DNA from: Trichoplax sp. H2
Taxonomy: Eukaryota > Placozoa > Uniplacotomia > Trichoplacea
Length of the DNA stretch: 64,000 nt
Direction of reading: 5' to 3'
Assembly (NCBI GenBank): GCA_003344405.1
Contig: NOWV01000053.1
Location: 372,001-436,000, forward strand
The notes below the pieces were generated by a model, which saw only the letters and a list, made by a program, of their open reading frames with translations, was not told the DNA's origin and made no database searches. Positions 1 to 16,500 of this stretch are shown in pieces; positions within the stretch are counted from its first letter, which is position 1, and every line of letters starts with the position of its first letter. A program made the translations under genes and the position numbers.

Positions 1-2947
1 TTATCCATTGTAATTTTGTTTACATGGCTAATCTAAACTAACAATCAACTGTGAGAGTAATCGGAAAATCTTACCTCCCACCATAAACCATCAGCAACAT
101 AACAAAAGTGGAAAATACAGATTAATACCATGGGAGTGCTTAATGTCATATTATTCTCTTTCAGATGCACAGAAAGCAAACAAAAGTCTATGATAACCTA
201 AATGGTACGGTATCGTGAGAAATACATGTAAGTTAACGTTGCCAACGCAAGATTATTGTCAATGAAGTTCTTTACCCATCCGATAAGGCCAGGGCGAGTC
301 ATGAAGAAAAACTTGAGATCAAGATCGCCAATACGTGGATTTAATTGGCCGCCCATAAAGAAATCATACAACCAGGAGCCTAAAGATGAATTTAATATAC
401 TACAATTTAATACAGTAAATAGCATCATTATGTAATTACAGAATCGGAGTTATTACCAGAAGGTGGGTCAGTGCCTTCCACTCTGGCTTTAATAACGGCA
501 AATATACAGAGTGCCAAGGAGAATGCTACAGATGCAGTTCCAAGTTGAAGAAGTTTCCCAGCTATTAATTCCACTGAAAATTTCTGATAGCAACACAAGT
601 ACATAAACCCGCAAATGCTAACGATAAAAGCAAAGAAACCTACAAAAAATAACGCACCAAATTATTATTAAAAATTAACGATTATCTTGGTAAAGGATTA
701 CTCGACTACTTGCTAGCAATACGACAATGGTATATTTGAATGAATAAAGTTACACTATCACACCTGCAAGACATGCAAAATACTTACCATTGGCGCGATA
801 TTTTAAGCGGGTACCATCACGTAAAGGCAAGCCTTCAACAACCTATATGCAAAAACACCATACAGAAGTATACATTTAAGTCATGATTATATTTGATGTT
901 TATCAATATCCTATTCTTTGACTAGTTTAAATACTGTATAATTGTACATAAATTGCATTTACCCTGCCGATTGGTAGTAAAGCCAATCCTGCCTGGAAAG
1001 AAATCCATACTACAACCATGTAGAATGCTTGCCAATCCCATAATTGTTGACATGTAGGCCAACGCTTTGGCCATCTTAAAGCCCAATTAAAATTATCCCC
1101 ATCACTGCGTGGTATCCAGTTGAGTAAAAATGGAACAACTTCCATGACGAAAAGTGCCATAAATAGGCCAATTATCTCTCCCCAGCCATGATAGGTGGAA
1201 GTCGGTGTTGGACTGGGTGCTGATATTGTAGTGGATGCAGGGGCCGGTTGAGAGCTTCTAGATGAACTTTCCTTTTTGGTCGCTGATTCAGAAACTTTAG
1301 TAGAAAGTGGAGTTTCTGCAACAACTGCTACTTCTAATTCTTTAGCAATGCTTTTCGACGCTTTACGATTCGTACTTCTTCTAACGTTTCCTCGTGCTGG
1401 TGAACGAGAGCGTGAGCGTGAGCGAGAACGTGACGGTGATCGGCCAGCTTGTTTGCGTGGTGTTCGTGATCGACCTTGTGGGGTCTATTTTGGTTATTAA
1501 CAAATGATATTAGTAACATCGCCTAAACTAGCCCTATCATCATCATGAATGAAAATTTTGCATATTTTCGGCACTAAGTTAACAATATTGCTATCATTAC
1601 AATAAAATATTTCATCATGTACACTGTACAGTACTTTTATCTGCAAGAGATACGAGTAAATTACGACATAATCAAAATTTGATTAGAGTGGGGAAGATCT
1701 CGAACAATGAAAGAAATTACCAACATTGAAAAAAAAAAGTTTCTATTAGATAGGCCCTATATTTGTATCTAGTATGTAGAGCTTAACTACGTCTACAGTC
1801 CGAATTGAAATATGCATAGTGGGGATTGGTAGTTTTTGTGCTATGGGTGTTTTAAATGATCTAGTGAACAATTTTACACATTCAAATTGTATACAGCACT
1901 GTACTGTATTGCATTAGAACTAATTTACAAGTAAACAACCGATGCCGATAACAGAACGTTTACATAATTCTTGTCTGACGTCAATAACGTTGACAGTGGA
2001 AATCCAACTGTCATTGTCATGAACATGATGATATCGACTATTTCTATCATAAAATAAAATAAACGTTCGTATCTTATGCTACTGCAGTATGAATGATTCA
2101 ATAGTAGATGCATTCGTATTCAAGTTATTGTAATGAGAATTAAAGGCATTCTTTTAAAATGAGTACAAAAGTGATGATGATATTGCAATTGTTCATAGGT
2201 AGAAGCGATTTGGATCATCCAGTAGAACTTGGCGTCACGGATTAGCTAAGATTGCATAAAAATGGATAACTGTACAAGTCAGTGAAGGACTAATTGTGAT
2301 CGCAAAGCTACAGTAGGATCCATTCAATTCGATGATGGCGAATGTTTACGCGATTGATCGATTCATCCTGACCTATCCTAGCGGATAGTAGGATTGATCG
2401 CTTAAGTAGACAATTCCATGCAGTTCATAAGTTCATAAGTTCATCAAGGAATCAAAAAGTAATAGTAACATCAGGAATAACAAGATAATCGGTCATCAAA
2501 CAATAACATTTGGATATGCACACACACACACACACACACCAAAAACAATTTTGCGGTACAGTAGAGCAAAGTCGATGCGTAATAATAATGAATTGATGAT
2601 TAATCCGAGTGTTGTGTTCATTGCACAGGGATGAAGATGTTTCCCTAATTTTTCTTTACCTTGGGTAAAGTTACTTTACTTGCCAATAAACGTTGTATCG
2701 AATTACTACCATCAAATTTGACAGTATATCGTCCATGATTATCTGTAATGGTAGCAGGAAAATATTGATCACTTCCTTCCCATTCAGCTAAAACTTGTGT
2801 GCCAATATCGTAACGTAGGACCCTCCCGCGTGTTGTACTAGCAGCACCACTAGCCGTTGTCGTGGACGAATTGCCAGCTGTACCACTGCTTTGCCGACGT
2901 GATGGCGATCGGCCGGTTCGTGATGAACGTCTAACAGATGAAGACAT
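1..2947 (-). CDS. LBR: lamin B receptor (N-terminal two thirds; 3' end off window)
   Basis: This is an inner nuclear membrane protein with a chromatin-binding N-terminus and a sterol C14-reductase-like membrane domain. Exons, read on the minus strand, are 2660-2947, 963-1484, 788-842, 457-639, about 200-379 and 75 to about 158. The first four join in phase at GT/AG sites. Residues about 1-40 are Ser/Arg-rich. Residues about 40-95 form a Tudor-like domain containing [16 protein letters not shown]. Exon 2 starts with another RS-rich stretch (SRSRSRSRS), then a Ser/Thr/Pro linker and the first membrane segments ([20 protein letters not shown]). Later exons carry ERG24/LBR family motifs: [36 protein letters not shown] and YVADGLWWE. 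The start is the ATG at 2945-2947 (MSSSVRRSS); an ATG 17 codons upstream would add a hydrophobic stretch. The Tudor plus RS region separates it from TM7SF2-type reductases. The final exons lie left of base 1. Confidence 0.93.
2519..2539. repeat. (CA)n microsatellite in LBR intron 1
   Basis: About ten CA dinucleotides in a row lie within the 1.2-kb first intron of LBR (1485-2659). No other function is apparent. Confidence 0.9.
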
Positions 2948-5692
2948 GATGAATTTTTTTTCCAATGTCAAATGGGTTGCCAAAAAAATAAACCCCAATG
3001 ATCTCTTCGGTTGCGATCAAGCTAACAGAGCGTAATAAAGTCGAATGGAGCTTTGCTGCACTGTATTAGACTGGAATATACTGCGTCGAGCTATAACCAA
3101 TAACTACTGGCAAGCGCAACTTTCAAATCTAAATGTTGAATGATCTCGATGCAAACGTTGATCCGCTCGCTCTCCTTATACTAACTCCTGTTAAATGCTG
3201 ATTGTTGATAGTCAATTGGTCGTTATTTCAACTGTTGACGTTCATCAGTACTAGACTGTATTGAACAAGGGAAGAGTTTGTTTTGAATAAGCGGGAAAAA
3301 TCCTATTGGTCACTTGCTGGAATTTCATTCGTTAGTATCAGTCACGTGATAACATTCAAATTTTTCATTCCAACCACACACCCATCCGATGGGGTTTTCT
3401 ACAGTCTTTTCACTGTAGACAACAAAGTAGGTATCCAGTAGTAGAAACGATTCTCAATCCTCTTACAATGCGTTAGTCGATGAGACCTGATAGAGGGAAG
3501 AAAGTAACTGCTAGAATCGCAGCTACAGTACCAAGTACAGTAGTAGTTTTACCGTGGGAGGGAAATAAAAGTCTTTCATCATAATACGGACAGGACAGTC
3601 ATTGGACGCCACCTTCCTCAACGGTACTGGATACTCGGTGGTCATGCAATCAAATCTTGATGACCTCTTTCGTTGGTATCTTTTTGTCAATGAGGTGACA
3701 AGTCATTTTGCACACACTTTTCTCAATCACTGAAGCCGCATAGTCTGCTATAGCGCCAGTCAGTGTGGGTTGTTGTGGCAACCATTATGGCAACAGTTTA
3801 GTGCTTGCGGCATTGGATATATTCATTGAATAGACGTTATTAACTATTCAAATTACCAATTTCTTTGTTGCCATAGTGGATCCTTCATATTTCTTGCTAA
3901 TATTTATTTACTCGTACGCCAGATATCTACTTACTATCTCTAGCAGTATCTGCTTAGTCTTGTACAATTTGTTCTCACAGTACTGTACTCTGACAGTAAC
4001 GATTGCATTATTATGCTTAATCCGCATAAACTATACGTATGGATTGCGATCAACACCAAATCGGAATTCCATCTGATAGCAAAGCAATTTCAGGTTCTAT
4101 TTTTATCCGGGGGCTCTAATCTATTCATACTTCTACTGTACTGTACACTAAAAATATCAATTAAAAATACAACACATACTACAGTACAGTATGTCATCAA
4201 CGTTGAGTTAAACGCCACAATAATGAAGATACAGTATCAGTTAAGATTAGGCGATGCCAAAAGAATCTCGGTGACCCTCTGTTTAAATTAATTAATTATA
4301 ATCGGTATCGTTATCACACCGCTCTAACTTCATTCTTGATAGTAGCAGTAGATGGCTGACTGCATAGCAGCATGATAGCTGTTGCACTATAACCTTATAT
4401 ATACAGTACTCCTGCTATTTTATGCTTGACAATTTCTTCCACTTAATCTGAACTCAAAGTAAATAAGAAAAGATTTTAAAATTCATTTATATCAACAAAT
4501 GAACTTTTTAAACAATGCTGATTTATCAATCTTTTATCAATCATATGATTTACTCTACAAAGAACAGTGCTACCAACTTAGTAGACTGCAACACTCAATA
4601 CGAATTGTACAAGTAGGAAACACTACAATAACAAGAAACTTTTCTGTATCGCCGATGAAAGCTTAAAAATTAAAAATTACTCACACAGAATTATCTAAAG
4701 GTTGACGATTATTGCATATCGGAAAAATATACTACCTGGCAAGAAGGAGTAACAATCTAATCGTAAAATAAATTGGTCTTTCAATTCGTTATCAGGCTGA
4801 AAAGCTTTAATGTTCCTGAAGTACTGTATCTAGACCAATGACGCTATAGTCAGTATCCTATGATCTATTTACTACTCCATACAGTATACTAAATTCTCCA
4901 CGGCACGCAAACAAACTCTATACAGTCATTATCTTGCCTCTCGTAAACTGCTGCAAGCACAAGTGCAATATTACTTGAAAAAGTAAAGCGTGAATAGTTG
5001 CGTCTAACTAGATTTTGGGCTCTAAAGCATATTTAAATATACGAACCAAGTGCCCACTAATTTATGCTAGACTGCATATTGATTGTTGTTTATTGTACAG
5101 AGAAAGTAAGTAAATATACAGTGACTGTGAAGTTTATTACTCGCTACGCATCCAGAGTTTTTTATGAATACTGGATGCCGGACTTTCTTTTCCTATCCTG
5201 TACTTTATGTAGGATTTATACTGTAAGCGTATAGTCATTTTCATGTAACACCCTGCCCATCAACTACGGAAATACAAGTGATGACAAGTCTCAGAAATTT
5301 AATAAAATGTTTCATCGATGAATAATAAAACAGTAAAGTGATGCCAAGTTCTTAGTTGCTACACACGTAAAGCAGACTAATGACATATGAAATAAACTGA
5401 ACTTCATCTGACAATGCTATTGCTTTACAATAACAGATATTACTACCTTACAATTATTGACATAGAATAAATTTTGCACAAGCATAAAAACATCATGCAA
5501 ATACAAGACGCATTTAATAATGAGTCGAATTATTATCATTTTCTAACAATTGAATAAATTGTCAAGCCTAGGATATAGAATATTAGACTGATGAAATGGT
5601 AATCCACTGGAGTACAACCCCCATTCATTAACCAATCCGCTGCTGACGCTACTAGATTATAAACATCGTAGGTACATAGAGAAAACGTTAAT
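2948..5692. other. intergenic, LBR 5' side to PSMC1 3' side
   Basis: I see no convincing coding exon. The LBR 5' untranslated region and promoter should lie in roughly 2,950-3,500. The stretch is rich in the words TACAGTA and TACTGTA, for example GTACTGTAC at 3980-3988 and 4138-4146. The open frames between 3,876 and 4,291 have no family resemblance and lie in this word-rich DNA. Confidence 0.5.
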
Positions 5693-9525
<3,833 letters not shown>

Positions 9526-9699
9526 GTTGAATTTGCTTTCCAAATTTCTTGGCCTTGTTCACTCTGCCTTCTAGCAGGCACTAACAATGAAAATCAGCCG
9601 ACGATGCCGACGGTATAGTACTGCATCAAACCATCCACCGATTCTATACTGTACCCTGTACGCTAGCGTGGTACACTTCAGGCGGTGACGTCACGCTAC

Positions 9700-10860
9700 G
9701 TTGAGTGGCTGGAGCCGTGATACAATATCACGGTAGCGTTATGAGCAGCATGCTTTTACCCACATGCGCGCTGCTGTATGATACAGTCTACACCGTAGTC
9801 ATGACTGACCCATTGGACAGTGTGACACTACGCGTCTGGTGTAGCAGAACATCGACTGCGCAGGTTGAATATCCAAACTACGTCAATCTTCTCCTTTCGT
9901 CATGACTGACCTACTGGACACTGACACTGCATGTAGAGTGTAGCAGAACCCTTCATCACTGCGCAGGTTGAATACCCAAACTACGTCAATCTTCTCGTTG
10001 ATAATGACTGACCCACTGGACGCTGACACTACGGGTATGGTGTAGCAGAACCCTTACAATGACTGAGCAGGTTGAATATGCAAACTACTTCAATCTTCTC
10101 CTTTAGTCATGACTGACCCACTACGGGTATGGTGTACTGCAGAAGTGAGTGCAGAACCCTTACAATGACTGAGCAGGTTAAACTACGTCAATCTTCTCAT
10201 TGATAATGACTGACCCATTGGACACTGACACTACGGGTAGAGTGTAGCAGAACCCTTACAATGACTGAGCAGGTTGAATATCCAAAGTACGTCGTCAATC
10301 TTCTCATTGATAATGACTGACCCACTGGACACTGACACTACATGTACTGTATGGTGTAGCAGAACCCTGATCAATGATCACTAGAGTCAGTAGAGTGAGC
10401 AGGTTGAATATCCAAACTACGTCAATCTTCTCCTTAGTAATGACTGACCTTCTGGACACTGACACTACATGTACGGTGTAGCAGAACCCTTACACTGTAC
10501 AATGACTGAGCAGGTTGAATATCCAAACTACAGTACATCAATCTTCTCCTTTCGTCATGACTGGACCTACTGGACACTGACACTACATGTAGAGTGTAGC
10601 AGAACCCTTCATCACTGCGCAGGTTGAATACCCAAACTAACGTCAATCTTCTCGTTGATAATGACTGACCTACTAGACGCTGACACTACGGGTATGGTGA
10701 AGCAGAACCCTTACAATGACTGAGCAGGTTGAATATCCAAACTACGTCAATCTTCTCATTGATAATGAGTTTATGACTGACCCACTGGACACTGACACTA
10801 CGCGTAAGCTTCACCCTAATCACTGATTCGGGTAAAGATCAAACTACCTCGATCTTCTCG
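9700..10860. repeat. tandem array, about 104-bp unit, about 10 copies
   Basis: A unit containing caggttgaatatccaaac, then gtcaatcttctc, a segment like tgactgacccactggacac, and gtagcagaaccctt recurs. Copies start near 9861, 9964, 10068, 10174, 10270, 10410, 10511, 10620 and 10725. The spacing is 96-109 bp, with one 140-bp unit carrying an insertion. Copies differ by substitutions and small indels, so the array is not freshly made. It begins about 170 bp upstream of the PSMC1 start codon. Open frames inside it are by-products of the repeat. Confidence 0.9.
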
Positions 10861-13563
10861 TTGTAATCAACTATCTCGGAAATCAAATGGCAAGGGTTTT
10901 AATTTCTCCAATCACTTTAACCCTGTTGCAATTGCAAGCATCCTTTGCTTACAGTAAGTACAGTAAGTACAGACTGTCTTCTTCATTCATATCGTACGAC
11001 TGTACCCGCCAGATACAGCACGCAGACCATGCTGGCAGAAACATCACTTCATATCCAACATGACGTTGCACTTTTTCAATCGTATCATCATTGGGTACTC
11101 TCTCTCTCATTCAAGGACCATGTATCGGACAGACGGATTCTTTTCTTACCCAATGTAGCCGTCAATATCCCAAAATACTGACTGTGTGTATGTACTTGTA
11201 GTATGGATCTTGGGTGTCTGCTTTCGAAATCACTGCTACTCCTTTTTCTACAGTAGAACATGGACGATCTTATACAACTTGTTCCAAGCAGAACTTACGG
11301 ATCTATTATTAATATCCGACTCCTACAATTTCGATAGACTTGAAGTCAAGATTGCAATAAAGCAGTAGGCAATGTGTCTTTAGAATCGAGCTCTTACTGC
11401 TACTGATGTCTGCTCTAGAACGACAGTAGGCAGAAAAATGACTACTCAATAAGTTTTGGACAACCCATTCTCATCGACTTTCCATGATGATTGAATGGCG
11501 ACGGATGGATACTCTCATAGGTTCAACAGTGCGAAAATACTCTGAAAGTCTATCAAAATTGTAGGAGTCGACTGATGATCCAAATTTAGTGACGGATAAC
11601 AACATTTTACGTAATATTACTTCATTTAGAAAAAAATCAGTCAATTTAAAATCGACCGTCTACATATTAAAGTACCATCGCAATGACAGCAATAGTTGGA
11701 CGAAATGAGACCGAAAATGTCTGTTCGTCCAAGAGTGATCAGTCAGGGACAATTCAAGTAAAATATTACTATAAGCCCTTTTTTCCACCGTCTACTTTCT
11801 CGATCTCTTTTTACGATATAGTCATGGGGATTATAATAGTAAGAGAGACAGTAGATGGTGAGATGAGAGTTTGGTGGATAAAAGGGAACACATTTTTACT
11901 TAACTTAAGTAGCCCATGGAACTCAAGTAAAAATGGTTCCCCTATATTTTGTCCTTGATGGAACAAATTCTCCCGTTGGCCTATCAATAGATTACTCCGG
12001 ACAATCTTATGATCAGGACTAATAGTACTGTCCGTAGTAGTCGCTGCTGTCCATCGTGCTAGCGCACCTGCCAGTCGCCCTTTTCTCTCACCATCTCACT
12101 TTACAAAAATCCTCATTCTTACTTTAGAATCCCATAAAATGTTGTAAAAGAAGGTTGACAATTTCATAAAAAGACAGTAAGTGGTAACATTTTTACTTCA
12201 TGGGATTATAAAGTAACAGTGAGGATTTTATAAAGTGGCAGCAAGGAGTAACAATCTTACTGGAGTAGTTGGCGATATTTGCATTATGCTGTTGACTATC
12301 AAGGTGACGCACTCTAGGCACTTTTCCAAAAATTCGATCCTTTAATACTGTACCGTATCGTCATCGTCAAAATTCTACCATTCCAATGCTTTGATCTACT
12401 CTATTATCGTTGCTCTTAATTTCAACTGATAATGAACGCATTTTAAAATTCACTTGTAATATCAGTCAATAATAGACGAGATGAATCTCTGTTAGCGGTA
12501 ACGATAACATGCAGTTTTCCGTGATTGCATTACTTCATATTAGTGCGATGATCTATGGAATTTACATACTGTAGGTTTCATTCGTGCATGAATCAATTAT
12601 TTGAACATCCTGTTGTCCCATAGATCACTGGGTAATCACTTGAAGAGTCATGCTATGGCTAATTCAAACTAATATCTATGACCAGTAAATCCGGGATAGA
12701 CGGCAAAATGAATGTACTGCTGACTAAAAGCATGCGACAGATCGACAGTAGTGTACGCTGTATCAAGATACACCACTGGCAATAGCCAAAAGTCCTATAG
12801 GAACTAATCTAGTTCTACGTCATCATCGCCAAAATTTTGCGATTCTTGCCTAGGATAACCTATTTTAATTGTTGCTGCTCATAATTTTAATTTTAACTGA
12901 TATTGAATACATTTTAATTTTAATACGGGTATATTCAGTTTTCCTTATTTAAATTATTATCATCACTACACGAGTATTCCGCTAACCTTAAACATCATTG
13001 ATTCATCTTTCAAGCGTTATACTATCAGTTATGCTATAGTTAATTCTAACCGATACTCATAACAATTAGATCGGCCACGAAAGGCAAACTAGACTAACAT
13101 AGTATTGATTTCGCCGACATTACCGAATTACAGTAATTATTATTAGCAAATATCATTCATCAAGAATGTCTTGACAAAATAACACCTATTTGAAATATGC
13201 GTAGAATAGTATATTACTGACTCTAATCGCTTCTATTTGAAATAAATTTCTATCATACTCCTATTTGTATCGCCATTATTGATCCATATACTCAGATTTC
13301 CAACAACGTTATCCAATAACATTTCTGCTACATGTTGTATCATATACATGCTAGTTAAAATAGATAAACAATATCGTATCAAATAATGAATAAACTTTGC
13401 ACTCGTATCAGTAACTCATCCATATTATAAATCAATAAAGTGAGTCTATATTGGTTAAGAATGAAAAGTTCTATCGCTATCATTAACTTAGCCTTCGCTA
13501 AATTTTATAATATGACTCACAGTCTAGATAATTACCTTCAATTTATATAAAGACGCGCTTGCA
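10861..13563. other. intergenic, upstream of PSMC1 to 3' of the multi-inhibitor gene
   Basis: Apart from the fold-back elements at 11.8-12.25 kb I see no supported gene. Short open frames at 10,945-11,368 and 11,683-11,958 show no domain, splice context or family resemblance. From 12.3 kb on the DNA is very AT-rich. Confidence 0.5.
11800..12250. mobile_element. two fold-back (MITE-like) elements
   Basis: At 11887-11942 an inverted repeat pairs gggaacacatttttactt with aagtaaaaatggttccc. At about 12098-12242 a longer imperfect inverted repeat pairs actttacaaaaatcctca plus ttactttagaatcccat with atgggattataaagtaa plus gaggattttataaagtg. Both carry the shared core CATTTTTACTT next to CATGG, so they look like relatives. 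No transposase is present, and I could not define target-site duplications. Non-autonomous DNA elements are the likeliest explanation. Confidence 0.5.
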
Positions 13564-16500
13564 TCACATTTTTATAGGTCCATTAATACTGTCAATATCA
13601 CTATCGACATAGTGGGCATCTTCCTATAATAGTATAGACCGTTACATACTTAGCTGATTCGCTAATATAAACCCAATTCAGTATTACAATACTTAACACA
13701 GAAAGAACTAATTATAAAACTATCGTATCAAGCTAGAAATTAGAGATATAAATACGTATATATGCTTTACCAGTTCTGAAATATAGCTAGGCTTTTTCTT
13801 TGTTTGCTTACGTACAACCTATATAATTACGACATTATAAAATGAACCTTTTCCCGTAAAAGTGCTAAAGTTATGATTGGTTTTAGAATTGATTCATCTC
13901 ATACTATTAGCTATCCTAATGACAGCTCAATATGTATCTTAATATGATAGACCATCATACGTATAAAATTATAAAATAATAAATGCCTACCTTGCAAATG
14001 ACAAAGATGATGACTATCACTCCAACAGAACCTGTTACGGAAACTGCAACAATTGCACTAATGGATGCTCCAGGTAATCCATAGCCAGCCTCCCTTGCAA
14101 AATATCCTGTAGAAACGATGCTACGATCATCGAATTGAACGGTTAAATTTCCTGCCTATTAGGATAAATAGAAAAATTTTTAGTATACGTACCGAGGCTA
14201 CTAGCTGGTGACTATAGTTAAGCAGCTATGATGAACACGGTGCTATCTTTTACAAAAATTATAAAAGCCAGAATTCAAATTATTGATAGTTTCCTTTTAA
14301 ATTGACTATATTCATTGTTAAAATATTAAAAGCCTTATATTTCAATCAATTGTATATACCTGTAATTCTATTGCACGCATAGTTTGGTAAGTAATGGGTG
14401 GTTTCGGCATGAGGTGAAAATGGATAGATATTCTGTTAATTCCTGTATTGGAATCCGGAAAAATCTATTGATAATAATTAATCAATAGTATTCAAGTAGA
14501 AAAGTAATCATGTAGAAAATGCCTCTTGACTGAGTTATTAACTTTAGTCTGTTCCTCACAGAATCATACTCTGAGAAATTAATGCTCAACTATGATGAGA
14601 GTAATTTTAGCAATTAGTCAGCTTAACAGTCAATTCAACAATGTCGTATTGATGTAATCAGCTAAAGATTTACCTGTACATCTCGTAACGTAGTGTATGG
14701 CTCTATGCCAAACCTTGCACTCATTACTGACTCAAAGGCTCTAAAAAAAGGAATCAGATTGATCAGATTGATTATACATTATTTAAGTATTATATTCGAG
14801 TGCTTATAGAATTTATACAATTTGGTCATTTATACATGTTATGAACTCTTACTTCATCACTACGATAATTCATATATCACCTTTTGTCAATACTTACTCC
14901 ACGAAATCATTAACGTTGGTTAAAGAATCGAACGGCGCATCAAATTCTAGTGTTGCACCATAATATCTGTTGAATATTAAAATCGCTTTAATGTCAATAC
15001 TAGTCAATCATACATTTTTAAGATCATTATACAATTTTATCATCAAGGTCATCATAAATGAATATAGGTAGGGTTAGGTAATTTGTCAATTGGATAATCT
15101 AATTTCCTGTATTTTGAACGCGGCAAAATCTTCTACAATCAATGATTGACAGAAAATCGACACACCGATACTTAAATATAAATTGCCAGTTAAAGAAATT
15201 AGCTGGCCTTATAAGACAATTTAATAACAAAATCAAACAACTGCCTCTAGTTTCAGCAAGTACTGTAAATACTAAAAATTTCATAAATAGAATACGGCCG
15301 AATAAATCAAATAATATTATGATATGAAATGATAATTGCACACGATTACAATGATTTCCTGCTAATGCTCAAATAAATAAGCATTTTGTATATTAGATAT
15401 GATTTTCTGATTTATAAACTTGAATAGTTTCTTACAGGTTACAATCAAAACTATTTAAAATAAGAGATTTATCTTAAAATTGAGTGGATTATGTAGTACT
15501 TAAATAACAGTATCAACTACTTACACAAAATTATGAAGATAAGATAGGCCTTTTATGATAAAGAAAATCCATTATGAAATATAGGGTAAGAACATACCGC
15601 AATGTAGGACAAGTTGGCTTATTGATGGAGACTGTACCAGGCATAATTTCTCCAAATATATTAACACACCAGCAGTACTTGGTGCTTTCATCGCATTGTA
15701 ATCCAGCAAAAGAGCCATCCGGATTACATTCCGGAATATAAACTCCAGTTCTTTGCAATGGCCTACCATTAGGCAAAGTAGTAGTATTTCTTCTAGCTAT
15801 GAAGCATTCTGATAAAGCTTCTGTAATGGAAAAAATATAAATTCGTGTAAAAAAATTTCAATAATATTGGCAATTCTGATCAAAATCAACTATTCGAGCA
15901 TATTCCTTCTATTTAATTATTATAAAACCCAGTAATTTTGTAATTTAGTAATACGCTGTCCAATGCAAAATGGCGCTAAAATTTCGGTTTGCTGTGCTTA
16001 AAATTAAAATTATTATATATGCATGATTTTATCAAAGTATTAGTGAAAATGACCAAGTGCTAATTAAACATAGCGCCAAAAATATGTATCGTAATATTTA
16101 TGTTTATTCAATCAATTACTTCAAGAATAAGCTATAGAGCAAATGATATATGACAGGAGGATTAGCTTACCTGCTTTCAAATGAGAAGTTATTACATCTT
16201 ATCTGAAATACGGTACCTTTTGGAATTGGTTTTTTACATTTTGTAGCAATGCCACAGCCTTCGGTAGCGCAGCATTTATAATCACTTCCACAGTCTCCAT
16301 CAGAACTACATTCTCCAGTACATTGGTATTCATTTTCTATTTTATTGACTTCAGGACAATACCCAGATTTACCTATGATCAGAAGCCGATTCTATATCAC
16401 TAATAATAATTTTACGATTGTTCTTATAATAATTTGCTAGGTATTAAATATTTAAGGTAGTAAATATTGAAAGCAATTACACGCTTTTATATACTGTACA

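Noticed and set aside
1276-1500. Plus-strand frame with (ER)n repeats
   Set aside because: It is the antisense of the RS-repeat codons of LBR exon 2.
10434-10646. Frames at 9.7-11.4 kb as genes
   Set aside because: They fall in the 104-bp array or plain intergenic DNA and show no protein-like features.
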